Part shown: positions 1 to 11,173 of the stretch, one piece after another
How positions within the stretch are numbered: the stretch's first letter is position 1
How the letters are laid out: each line of letters starts with the position of its first letter
NCBI RefSeq assembly: GCF_011397635.1
Contig: NC_064765.1
Location: 34,752,019-34,816,018, forward strand
Origin: Epinephelus fuscoguttatus
Taxonomy: Eukaryota > Chordata > Actinopteri > Perciformes > Serranidae
Length of the DNA stretch: 64,000 nucleotides
Direction of reading: 5' to 3'
Made by a program: the position numbers and the translations under genes
The notes under the pieces: model-generated
The model's input: only the letters and a program-made list of their open reading frames with translations
Database searches by the model: none
What the model was told of the DNA's origin: nothing

Positions 1-400
1 TTATGATGTTACAGTGAAGCTGACCTTTGACCTTTTGGATATAAAATGTCATCACTTCATTTTTTTCCTATTAGACATTTATTTTTGTCATAATTAGCAT
101 ATTCATTACTGAGTTATGGCCAAAAACATATTTTGTGAGGTCACAGTGACCTTGACCTTTGACTACAAAGTTCTAATCAGTTTATTCTTCAGTCCAAGTA
201 GCCGTTTATATCAAATTTAAATAAATTCCCTTGAGGTGTTCTTGAAATGTTGCGTTTACAAGAGTAGGACAAATGCAAGGTCTCACTGACCTTTACATTT
301 GCCCAGTTCAGATGGACGTATGTAGGTACATGGATGTACAACCCAAAAACATAATGCCTCCGGCCTTGACTATCACCAGCACGGAGGCATAAAAAAAGCA
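1..400. repeat. Interspersed repeat with tgacc-type motifs (left-edge copy)
   Basis: The stretch carries repeated blocks of the type gaccttgacctttgac separated by about 100 bp of AT-rich sequence. It ends in a small stem, gcctccg ... cggaggc (about 358-389). A second copy in the opposite orientation lies at about 62170-62525, sharing for example the reverse complement of gttatggccaaaaacat. It is a dispersed repeat family; I cannot name it. The left end runs off the window. Confidence 0.6.
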
Positions 401-472
401 TCTTAGTGGAAATCAGTAAAGTCCTGGACAAATAGCATGAAAAGCCTTACACAAATAAACAATGTTACTTAC

Positions 473-1461
473 CTCCTCCTAGCTGTGTACTAGCCTCACA
501 GGAAACAATGCCAGATACCTTAAGGATGTTGGCAAGGAGCTGCCAAAACTGATCCTCCTGGGAAACAATAGCAAGCAGAAAGATTGTCTGTATGGTATGT
601 CAGTATGTACAGTACAGTACACTGTCTGTTAGGAAGAGCTCTGAAAGCACAGGATAACAATGCATACTATTTAAAAAATGGAAGAGTCAGACCTTATAAA
701 TTGCACAAAATTGTTACGTCTGCCCCTGCACTAGGATTTTTGTCTTAACACAGCTAGAGCAGAGCGAGCGACCTCTCATCATAATATATCAGTGTAAATA
801 ATCACAGTCAATCCTGTGTGCACAATCTGCTAACACTGTGTAAGAACATTTTAAAATAATACTGGTATGTTGGTTAGATTGGAGGCAGTCAGATTTTGGC
901 ATAATACACTAATCAGTATTAGGGATGTTCGATATGCTGATACATAATAACTTAGGCTGATAACCAATACCGCTATCGATATATTCACATTTTTCCCCAC
1001 CTAATTTTAGTGATTATCAAGTCTCTTCTGTGGTGGAATATCCTGTCATATCATATCATATCATATCATATCATATCATATCAATGCATGCTCTTATTGT
1101 GAAGCTCACCAGCAGATGGGGACATTAAAATATAATGCTATTCAACACAGTAATACTCACTCATAGTTCATTTAGGCTCAACTTTTTGTAACTTATCCTT
1201 GACACTTGTTTTTCCATTTTTTTTGTGTGTGTGTAAAATCAAGTAACTGGAAACTAAAGCTGTCAAATAGCTATCACACACACAGTGTATCACAGTGACA
1301 ACAAATGATGGACGTACCACCTCGGGTCCACCGCCGAATTTAGCCCGTCTGAAGTTCTCCGGTGCGGGCACAGACTCCAGGCCGGTGGCCGCCAACAGTC
1401 TGCATAGCGTTCCGATCACCTGCTTCACTTCCACACTCACAGCCACTTTACTGCGCTGCAT
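473..1461 (-). CDS. tedc1: Probable tubulin epsilon and delta complex protein 1, first two coding exons (3' part off window)
   Basis: Two exons are supported on the minus strand. Exon 1 (1461-1318, 48 codons) starts at an ATG and ends at a GTACGT donor. Exon 2 (557-473, 85 bp) lies between a CAG acceptor and a GTAAGT donor and keeps the frame. The joined product contains APENFRRAKFGGGPE followed by FWQLLANIL. This resembles the TEDC1 (C14orf80) N-terminal region as I know it, with an FRRAKF motif followed about ten residues later by WQLL. TEDC1 works with TEDC2 and delta/epsilon tubulin at the centriole to stabilise triplet microtubules. The remaining exons lie to the left of the window. The name rests on short motifs; the exon structure is clearer than the name. 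Intron 1 (558-1317) holds only a TCATA repeat and unremarkable AT-rich DNA. Confidence 0.62.
1046..1082. repeat. (TCATA)n microsatellite
   Basis: About seven tandem copies of the pentamer tcata, in the putative intron 1 of tedc1. Confidence 0.95.
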
Positions 1462-1586
1462 GACACCAAACGTTCTATATACTCAGCTGTCACGCTTCAG
1501 TCCTGTACACACTATTATTTAAACACATTTTCAACGACATTTCTACCGCTTCAGAGTTGAGCTGTTGATATTTCGCGGCGAAGACA

Positions 1587-1618
1587 ACTTCCGGGTACGA
1601 GGCCGTTGCCAGGGAAGC
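1587..1618 (-). promoter_or_regulatory. Putative tedc1 promoter motifs: ETS site and X-box-like site
   Basis: An acttccggg ETS-type core (around 1587-1595) is followed by gttgccagggaagc (1605-1618). The latter resembles the RFX X-box (GTTGCC, short spacer, imperfect second half-site). Both lie within 160 bp upstream of the putative tedc1 start codon at 1461. X-boxes are typical of cilium and centriole gene promoters. This is inference from motif and position only. Confidence 0.4.
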
Positions 1619-1621
1619 GAA

Positions 1622-2621
1622 TGGATGAAGTTGTGATTGATATCTACTCTAGCCAATCATGAATGTGATTCTGAAAGCGGTGGGTTGTACTTACTTTTCA
1701 TTGGTGCGCTATCTGTTTGTCTAACTCTGACGTATTTTTACTTACAGTTTACATATTCAAAAGACTATTTCTTCACTTTCAGTTTAACAGGAGCAGCAAA
1801 ACAGTAAAAAAAAAACAAAAAAAAACAAACATGTAAATGCAGGTTCCAGTATTATCATAACTGAGCTAACTGTAAAGCAGAAATAAATAATAATAAAGGA
1901 TAAATACAAAATTAAAATAAAAACAAACTAAATATAAGTGGTCATTCAGGAATTAAGGTACACACATATTCATACATAGGGCAGTTCCAATTTTACAGCA
2001 TTTCACACATGATCTAATTTAGAAATGCCAGAAAAATTGGGATAGTTTTGAAAAAAAAAAAAAAACAACATTTGTGAATTAAATATTTTGCCAAAATAAC
2101 TACATTGTTAATCCCAAACCCTGGTTTGTGTCCTTAGTTGGATACTAACCTTTATATTTTCATAATTTAGAGTCATATTATTGTGATCATTTTAAGCCAA
2201 CCAATATTGAAAAAAGTCCCAAAAGCTCCTTGTTAAATTACAAGAGAAGGATGTTCTAAATTTTCAATGTCTGAGTTACCGAAAGCACAAATATTCAAAT
2301 CCAAATTATAGCTTTGGTGTAAGAATCCATTAAATGTGTAAATCTCATTCATTATTTGAACTTCTTTAGCCTTGGGTGAAATTGGAAAAGAGCGGTATCT
2401 AGTTGTTATTTTAACTGTCAAATTACGGCTGCATCCTTGGAACAATATGTCTTTGCTTCACGGGTGATGGAAAACAAACTGAAGTGAGAACATTCCTAAA
2501 GAATTTATTATGATATTATGTATTAAGAAATTATTTTTTATCTAAAAAAACTATATCCAACTATAGCTACTGAAGGCTCTTGTGGGATAAGCGTAAAATA
2601 AATTGAGATGCCTCTAACTGA

Positions 2622-2658
<37 letters not shown>

Positions 2659-4538
2659 CAGATAGATAGATTCCTTTATTGTCATTGTATAGAATACAAT
2701 GAAATTCCAAACCCAAGGCAGAGAACTGAGCTCATTTAAAAGTAATAAATGAAGTAATGAATCATTACTGTGTTATATTGCCTGTCAGTACAAACAAGAT
2801 TGTATTTTCCCTTAAAAGTATTATATCTTAAAATGTTACCATGATTATCTAATGAATAAATAACAGACTAGATACCCCTCTCCATCCATTCTTTGTAATA
2901 AAAGGAGTTTCTCTAAATTAATATACTGCTATTATTCCAAATAGAGAGTGTTTGTGGGGGGTTAAGTTATGCTTTTCTATTAACTTCCAATAATGGAGGA
3001 CTTGTTGATGAAAGGCAGGTAGCTTAATCAGTAAGTTAGTTACATCAAAGTCACGTGTCACTAAGAAATCTTGACCACCAAAGACCCTGAAGAAGGAGCA
3101 ACTAGTGGGAAAAATATGCCAGTCATAAAAGTATCATCTTGGTTTGAATAAAAAAAAAAAACAGGTTACTCCTGTTTGTATCCATTAGTCCAACTCCTAA
3201 ATTATTTATATTACATTGTCATATACTTCCAAGATTAATGTTATATCCCAAGTGACAAGGTCCAACAGATATATTTTAATAGTATTTATTTAAAATATCA
3301 AAATAATTTAAAAAAAAAAACACAAGTACCTCAATTGTAGGTACAAACATGCCTAAAATAATTTAAAACACAAAATCATTTTTACACAGAAAATATGTGA
3401 TGTCATCAAAGAGGACATACTACTGTACATGCATTAACCTTGGTATCACATCTTCAAGAACAAGAACAATGTGGAATCTATGGATCCAAAATGAACCTAA
3501 AACTGACAGTAAAATACAGTAGATTAGTTTGTGCCTTTTAAAAAGAAATTTAGAAATTCTATTACATGACATGAAACACAGTGTCAGACCGAGCTGTGGA
3601 TGTATTCTGGTCATGTAAGTTTTCACTCTCAGCTCTGTTAACTCTTCAGTCCTGCCCAAAGGCTGCTGTGGTGTAGCTGGAGATAGAGATGGTCCCTTCA
3701 TGTTCCATATTAAGGATAGGAAATACTAACCTCCTCCTTTTTTTAATGCTACTACTGCTTACTACCTGAGAAGTCAGAGTATGGTGATAGACCCTGATTT
3801 CAACATATTCCTAAATGTTGATAACAACTAGGAAGAACGGTGTGCTGTCTAAGTACCATGGCAGGATGCAACTATTTGCTGGATTTTTCATTTGTGATTG
3901 ACTCTAAAATGTATCAGTCCAAGCAACATTTTCTAACCATTAATTGTTTCACAGTGTAATGTAAATGAAACATAATCAGGCTAATATTTAGCTCTACTTG
4001 GCCGTCTCTCCATGGTGAGGATAGTGGGAGAGGTCTGGTCCACACAAATGCCCCTGCTCACTAGTGTGTGTGCAACACTGTGCTTTAGTTCTTGAAGCGT
4101 AGAGAGGCATATAAATTTAGAAAACACTTTGCAAATTTGTAAGTGTTTTTGGCCCACAAATAGTACTGTACCACCAGTTCCCACATTTACAATTCAGTTA
4201 ATAAGAACAATAATATTAGTATCAATATCTTTCATAGTTTGACAGTAAAAAATCAACATGCTGCAGCATTAGGAAATGTGTTTATCATCTATTTCCACTT
4301 ACGAAGTCTCATCAAAACCTCTTCTGGTCCCGAGCCCACTCCAGTGTTGACAATTTAACAGACTTTTCTAACTTTAAAATATACACGTCTGTGTATCATG
4401 TGCTTGTCCATCTACAGCAAAGTCCATGCTGTTGTAAAATTCACTGTATATAAAGAAAGCCCCATGACAAACCATACAAAACTTAAAAAAGGGAAGACTC
4501 TTAGAAGGGGATTGTAGTATTGCAGATAGTTATGCATC
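1622..4538. other. Intergenic region between tedc1 and dnal1, no gene recognised
   Basis: AT-rich DNA with several poly-A runs and a GATA microsatellite. Downstream of 2673 a short tail (attcctttattgtcattg) looks like the 3' end of a retroelement. The open frames here are short and show no recognisable protein. The part next to 4538 should contain the dnal1 3' UTR; I could not fix its end. Confidence 0.5.
2622..2671. repeat. (GATA)n microsatellite
   Basis: About twelve tetranucleotide units with one GACA interruption, followed directly by a retroelement-like tail sequence. Confidence 0.95.
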
Positions 4539-7500
4539 TCAGCTCTCTCCATCTCCTTCATCCTCTTCCTGTTTGATGACTGGGGTCCCTGGAAACAACA
4601 GAAAAAGAGATCTCCAATCATATCTTCAGAGAAGCAATTTTTTTATGGTTTCTCCTTTCCACTTCACAGACCTTCAAGTGCTTTTTGTAACATTCACGGG
4701 TCTGTAATTTAGTGACAGTCCTCCTTATTAGTTGTACAGGAGTTTCTTGCCAAGTTAGTGTCTCACTTATTAGTTTTCTGGGAAGAAATACAGTACAGGC
4801 CAAAAGTTTGGACACACCTTCTCATTCAATGCGTTTTCTTTATTTTCATGACTATTTACATTGTAGATTCTCACTGAAGGCATCAAAACTATGAATGAAC
4901 ACATGTGGAGTTATGTACTTAACAAAAAAAGGTGAAATAACTGAAAACATGTTTTATATTCTAGTTTCTTCAAAATAGCCACCCTTTGCTCTGATTACTG
5001 CTTTGCACACTCTTGGCATTCTCTCCATGAGCTTCAAGAGGTAGTCACCTGAAATGGTTTTCCAACAGTCTTGAAGGAGTTCCCAGAGGTGTTTAGCACT
5101 TGTTGGCCCCTTTGCCTTCACTCTGCGGTCCAGCTCACCCCAGACCATCTCGACTGGGTTCAGGTCCGGTGACTGTGGAGGCCAGGTCATCTGCCGCAGC
5201 ACTCCATCACTCTCCTTCTTGGTCAAATAGCCCTTACACAGCCTGGAGGTGTGTTTGGGGTCATTGTCCTGTTGAAAAATAAATGATCGTCCAACTAAAC
5301 GCAAACCGGATGGGATGGCATGTTGCTGCAGGATGCTGTGGTAGCCATGCTGGTTCAGTGTGCCTTCAATTTTGAATAAATCACCAACAGTGTCACCAGC
5401 AAAACACCCCCACACCATCACACCTCCTCCTCCATGCTTCACAGTGGGAACCAGGCATGTGGAATCCATCCGTTCACCTTTTCTGCGTCTCACAAAGACA
5501 CGGCGGTTGGAACCAAAGATCTCAAATTTGGACTCATCAGACCAAAGCACAGATTTCCACTGGTCTAATGTCCATTCCTTGTGTTTCTTGGCCCAAACAA
5601 ATCTCTTCTGCTTGTTGCCTCTCCTTAGCAGTGGTTTCCTAGCAGCTATTTGACCATGAAGGCCTGATTCACGCAGTCTCCTCTTAACAGTTGTTCTAGA
5701 GATGGGTCTGCTGCTAGAACTCTGTGTGGCATTCATCTGGTCTCTGATCTGAGCTGCTGTTAACTTGTGATTTCTGAGGCTGGTGACTCGGATGAACTTA
5801 TCCTCAGAAGCAGAGGTGACTCTTGGTCTTCCTTTCCTGGGTCGGTCCTCATGTGTGCCAGTTTCGTTGTAGCGCTTGATGGTTTTTGCGACTCCACTTG
5901 GGGACACATTTAAAGTTTTTGCAATTTTCCGGACTGACTGACCTTCATTTCTTAAAGTAATGATGGCCACTCGTTTTTCTTTAGTTAGCTGATTGGTTCT
6001 TGCCATAATATGAATTTTAACAGTTGTCCAATAGGGCTGTCGGCTGTGTATTAACCTGACTTCTGCACAACACAACTGATGGTCCCAACCCCATTGATAA
6101 AGCAAGAAATTCCACTAATTAACCCTGATAAGGCACACCTGTGAAGTGGAAACCATTTCAGGTGACTACCTCTTGAAGCTCATGGAGAGAATGCCAAGAG
6201 TGTGCAAAGCAGTAATCAGAGCAAAGGGTGGCTATTTTGAAGAAACTAGAATATAAAACATGTTTTCAGTTATTTCACCTTTTTTTGTTAAGTACATAAC
6301 TCCACATGTGTTCATTCATAGTTTTGATGCCTTCAGTGAGAATCTACAATGTAAATAGTCATGAAAATAAAGAAAATGCATTGAATGAGAAGGTGTGTCC
6401 AAACTTTTGGCCTGTACTGTATGTAATTTGCATATTTCCTTGAAAGAAACAGCTCTGTTTAAACCAAAGTAAATATTTACTCATTATCATTTCCTGTTTT
6501 TTTCCAACATACACTGGAATCTCAGGTTTTCTCATTGTTTTAAACTCAGTAGTGTTTTTACTGTGAAGTGATGACAATAGGACTATAGAACATCGGTAGT
6601 AGTTCTGACACACATTGCTGCTGAAACACTCTTACCATCTAATTTCTTCAGATTGGGTAGTCTTTTACAGGCTTCATCCATCCAGGTTCCCTCAGCTGAG
6701 TGCTTCTCCTCCAGAGGATTCCCAACAAACACCAGGTCTACGAGGCATGGCAGATCAGCTAGCCTCACAAACTCTCCTACACAGCACAGACAACACATCA
6801 TATTCCAAATTAAAAGTAAAATTAAAAGAGTGAAACATTTAGGATTGCAATACCAACAAAACACCAGCACATTAAAGGAATACGTCTCCCCAGAAATGAG
6901 CATCTTTATATCTGTTACTCACCTCGGTGAACAAGGAATCCAAAAACTGGGAAAATTTTTGATGAACTGAAGTAAAGGGGGATTGTGTTTAACAACTGCA
7001 AAACTATATCAGACCATCACTTTACAAGCTCTCACACTACTTTTGTAGCATATCAATGTCTCATTTGTCCAGTCAAATGCTCAGTACTTCCCAAGCCCTT
7101 TTCGACAGGGAACTGAATGTAAAGTGAAACATACCTATGCTCTCTTCAGAGCCAGACTCCATTGACAAAAACAATCATTTTATCTCAGAGAACACAGGAG
7201 CTGCTGGTCTTCACAGCTTTGATCAGTTAGGTTGTTTGTGTTATTGTGTTACTTTGGTGTTTTAAAGGGTTAGCTTCTATTCAGCAAAGTCACACGATAA
7301 AACAAACAAACTACCAACAGAGGCGGTGATAGACCAGCAGCTCCTGTGTTCGGTGAGATAAAATTACTGTTGTCAATGGAGTCTGGCTTTGAAGAGAGAA
7401 TAAATAAGTTTCACTTTTAGTTTAGTGCCCCGTTGGAAAGGGCTGTCTGTTTGGGAAGTACTAAGCATAGGTTTGTAAACAGATGTATTTATATTGTTTT

Positions 7501-10500
7501 ACTGTTGTCAAACACGGACCCCTTTACTTCAATTAATCAAGAATTTTCTCAGTTTTTGAAATCATTTTTCATTGTGGAGGCATGCGAGAAAAAGAACGCT
7601 TTCTTCATGAATTCAATGCAGTGGGGTAATGGGGTGAGTAACTGATATGCATTGGTCATTTGGGGGGTGAAGTATTCCTTTAACTTTAAAAAACATGAAT
7701 TGTTATTATTCTTTTATTATCAATTAAGACCAGTGGCTTCAAGACATAATATTTTGCCTAAAATTATAGATGCTACACTTCTTTGCCAGTGGTTCAGAGA
7801 AAAATTTTTTATAAAACCTAGCGATCCTTTCTTTCACATTTTCATTACACCCAAACATCAGCTCTCATTGTGCTTTAACTCAGCCCTTGACATAAAAATT
7901 TTAAAAAATAAAACCTGACTCTATGGATGTTGAGTGTTATAATTGTAATCGCCTCAGGATCATGTCTACTTTTGTTTGGTCTGCACACTAATGTATACTG
8001 TGTGGCGCTGTGGAATCTGTCTGCCCCACCCTGGCGTTTCTTTTTTTCTTGTTTTGTTTTGTTTGTTTTTTTCCTTTTTGAAACCCTAATAAAAATATTT
8101 TGAAATAAATATTATGAATTATTAGAAAGACCTCTGCTTAAAAGTTCTAAATGTTTTTACCATTTACCATTGTGTGACTAATTAAGAACTAATGACAATG
8201 TTCCGCCCCACCAGACATGAAGAGCTGATTTAAAAAACACTGCCAACATATTTATCCTCTTAAATAAAACAAAATATGCCAGGCACAAGGAGTTTTTTTT
8301 TTTTGAAACAGGTCACTTAGCCTCATAAATGTTCATGGAACCACAAATAAACACAACATAGTAACTATGTTTATTTCAATTTCAGCATGTATTGATGAAT
8401 GTAGCTTACCCCATTCTTTGACCAGGTTGTTGGACATATAGAGGACTCTCAGGTTCTTCATGGACTGAATTCCCTTCAGTTTCTCTATTAAGTTATAGGA
8501 GATCCACAATTCTTCTAATGTGTCCCCTACTGCCTCCTACAAACACGCACACATGCAGATGATGCAAAATAATGTACCTTCAAAGTATGTATTTAGCATG
8601 TGTAATGACTTCTGAAATTTCTCTAAGTTAGAAAGGTATAATGACTGTAGAGAAAGAAAGAAAAGGACTAAAAATAAAAAGGAAGGACAAAAGGAAGATA
8701 AAAAAACATTAGTTAATGGTAATCCTGTTTAATATATGACTTACCAGCCCATTGAGGGCCTTTATATTATTCCTCCCTAATGACAAGATCCTCAAGTTCT
8801 CTGGAAGAACACAACACAACATCACATTACAACAGCACAGTTCTATCCGTGAACAGTGTGTGTTTGTGTGTGGTTTTGTATACTCACTCAGACCATTGAG
8901 ATTGGTTATTTTTTCAATGCAGTTTGTGGACAGAGACAGCTTCCTGTGCAGGACAGAGAACAATAACATATGAGGTAAAACACTGGTGACAAAATAAAAT
9001 GACTGCATTACCTGCTCAGTTAGCTAATCTTGACCGATCTGCAATTGAATAATCTGTTCATGCCCTGAGAAGCCAGTGACCTGTTTAGAGTTATCTCTCA
9101 ACTGCAGTTTTATATATTTTTTGGAAACATCAATATATTTTTTCAGCCATGAAAGTGTTAGCAAACAATTCATATACTTAACTGATGTTTATAAGCAGCT
9201 ATGCAAGTTAGAGGCAGTGTACTGAATGATAACTTCTCATTACATTGTACAGTGTACGCTCACACACTGTTATCTGATTTGTATCAAGTTATTTTAGTTT
9301 ACTTGGTTTCACTCATTAAAGCTGTAGTTGGGAACTTTTAGGAAAATAACTTTAGGTCATATTTGCTATAACTGTCACTGCATCCACATAGTAGTACATG
9401 AGATGGATTTTTGATAAAAGTATACTACAGCTTCAAATGTGTGGATTTATTCTGTTGATTATGCTGTTGCTGACTGTGTGAATTTCTGTCGAGTAAAAGT
9501 ACCGATGTTTTATCATGTATACAGTCTATCATGTTTTCTTTAGTCAGAAACTAAAGAAAACATAATAAAGGGATATTTCTGGGGAATATACTCAGAGTTA
9601 GAAAACATAATGAAAGTGCAGTCTAAAGATAAACTACACAGAGACCTTTCTGCCAGCCTTAGCTCCATTGTTCATATCTCCTTAGAAGCAGGAAAACAGC
9701 CTCTTCTCCAGTGCTGAGAGGTTAGTGCTTTGTGTACTGCCTTATAAATGTTCTTAACAAACACTTTCACAAATTTGAACCAAATCCTAACAATTACAAA
9801 ACAGTTTGTAACTATTTATTATGCATATTTGTACTATTCGTATCCACAGGAGTTTCTTGCTAAGATATTGTTTGTTCTCAGGCTACACTTCCCTACTCCT
9901 TAACATAACTTGTTGGGGACTGTACTAAGGTTGTCATAGTAATGACACTTAGATACTTTTCAATAGCGCGTGTTAAAAACAATATGGTCTCTGTTAATTA
10001 CACATTCAATAGTATCCAAAGTAATGAAGCATCAAAAGAAAATCTGCACTCAGATTTTCATCCCAAAGCTGCACAGATGAAACAAGGGGAAAGAAAATGA
10101 ACTGCTCCTCATGGCTGTTACGGTATTCCCTCGGGCAACAAAGACGCCACATGACTGGAGGCGTGTGTTTATTGACTTAATCTGTATAGCACTGTCTGCA
10201 GGTTGTTTATTAAAAAAAAAGAAAAAAGAAAAAATGTCCTTCTTATTCTATTCTAATTCTAATTTTTATTTCTATCTTATTTTGTGTGGCTAAGATGTTT
10301 GTTTTCTTTTGCTGCGTTATTTCAAGAGACAGCTAGTTCCTGTTGAAGTCTAAAATTCTGGTACTGTGACAACCCTAGACTGTATACAGCCTTGCAGGTA
10401 CCTTTTCCTGCCATTTCAGGACAAAAAGTAGCTTCAAGGCTTCACTGCCATGGTGCATCTAAAATTGACCAAATAATTCCAAACATTTTGCACCAAAATA

Positions 10501-11135
10501 TAATGCAGTTCCAAATAGTTATCTGTAACAGCTAGCCTACCACCATACTGTACCTACTGCATGTTGGAAGATTCCTACTGTAGATTTTGCTTAGGCTAAA
10601 TTGCCCCAAGTTTGTAGCTTTACAAGATGGTGCTTCATAGCTTTACAGTGGATCAAAGAGCATGTGTAGAGTCTAATTAAGACACCCATGTGTCTGTTAT
10701 AAAAAAATATATTTATCAGTGGAAACACATGAACCTCTAAACAGGGCAGCTACTTGAGCCCAAAGACATCTAATAAAGGAGCTAAAATAATCTCAAGTTT
10801 TAACATGCCTTCAAATAGATGCAGTTACATTAAAAAGGCTTCTATGGGTTTATCTCACTCTTAGTGGGAATGGAAACTGCATAAAAAAGAAAGACAGGGG
10901 AAAAAGATGAAAGAAAGAGATCCTTCAAAGAGCTAGTACCTAACTGTAGAACAAAATATATCAGCCTAATGAGCCTATGTATTCTCTGTTGGAATAAGCA
11001 ATGGTATGGTTACAGGACTCACTCGCAGTTGGTGAGTGTAGAGAGAGAGGCATCCATCTTCTCTATGGGTGGAACCTGACCATACAGTTTTATGGCTTTA
11101 GTCTCGCTCACTTTCTCCCCTGACTTCTCCTCCTG

Positions 11136-11173
<38 letters not shown>

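Noticed and set aside
1046..1082. CRISPR-like or satellite array
   Set aside because: A simple pentamer microsatellite; no spacer structure anywhere in the window.
5100..5653. Plus-strand frames over the first transposase (and the mirrored ones at 51338-51891)
   Set aside because: Antisense shadows of the transposase gene.
6007..6105. Upstream extension of the intact transposase frame to an earlier ATG
   Set aside because: The second copy and family start at [12 protein letters not shown]; the upstream part is element non-coding sequence.
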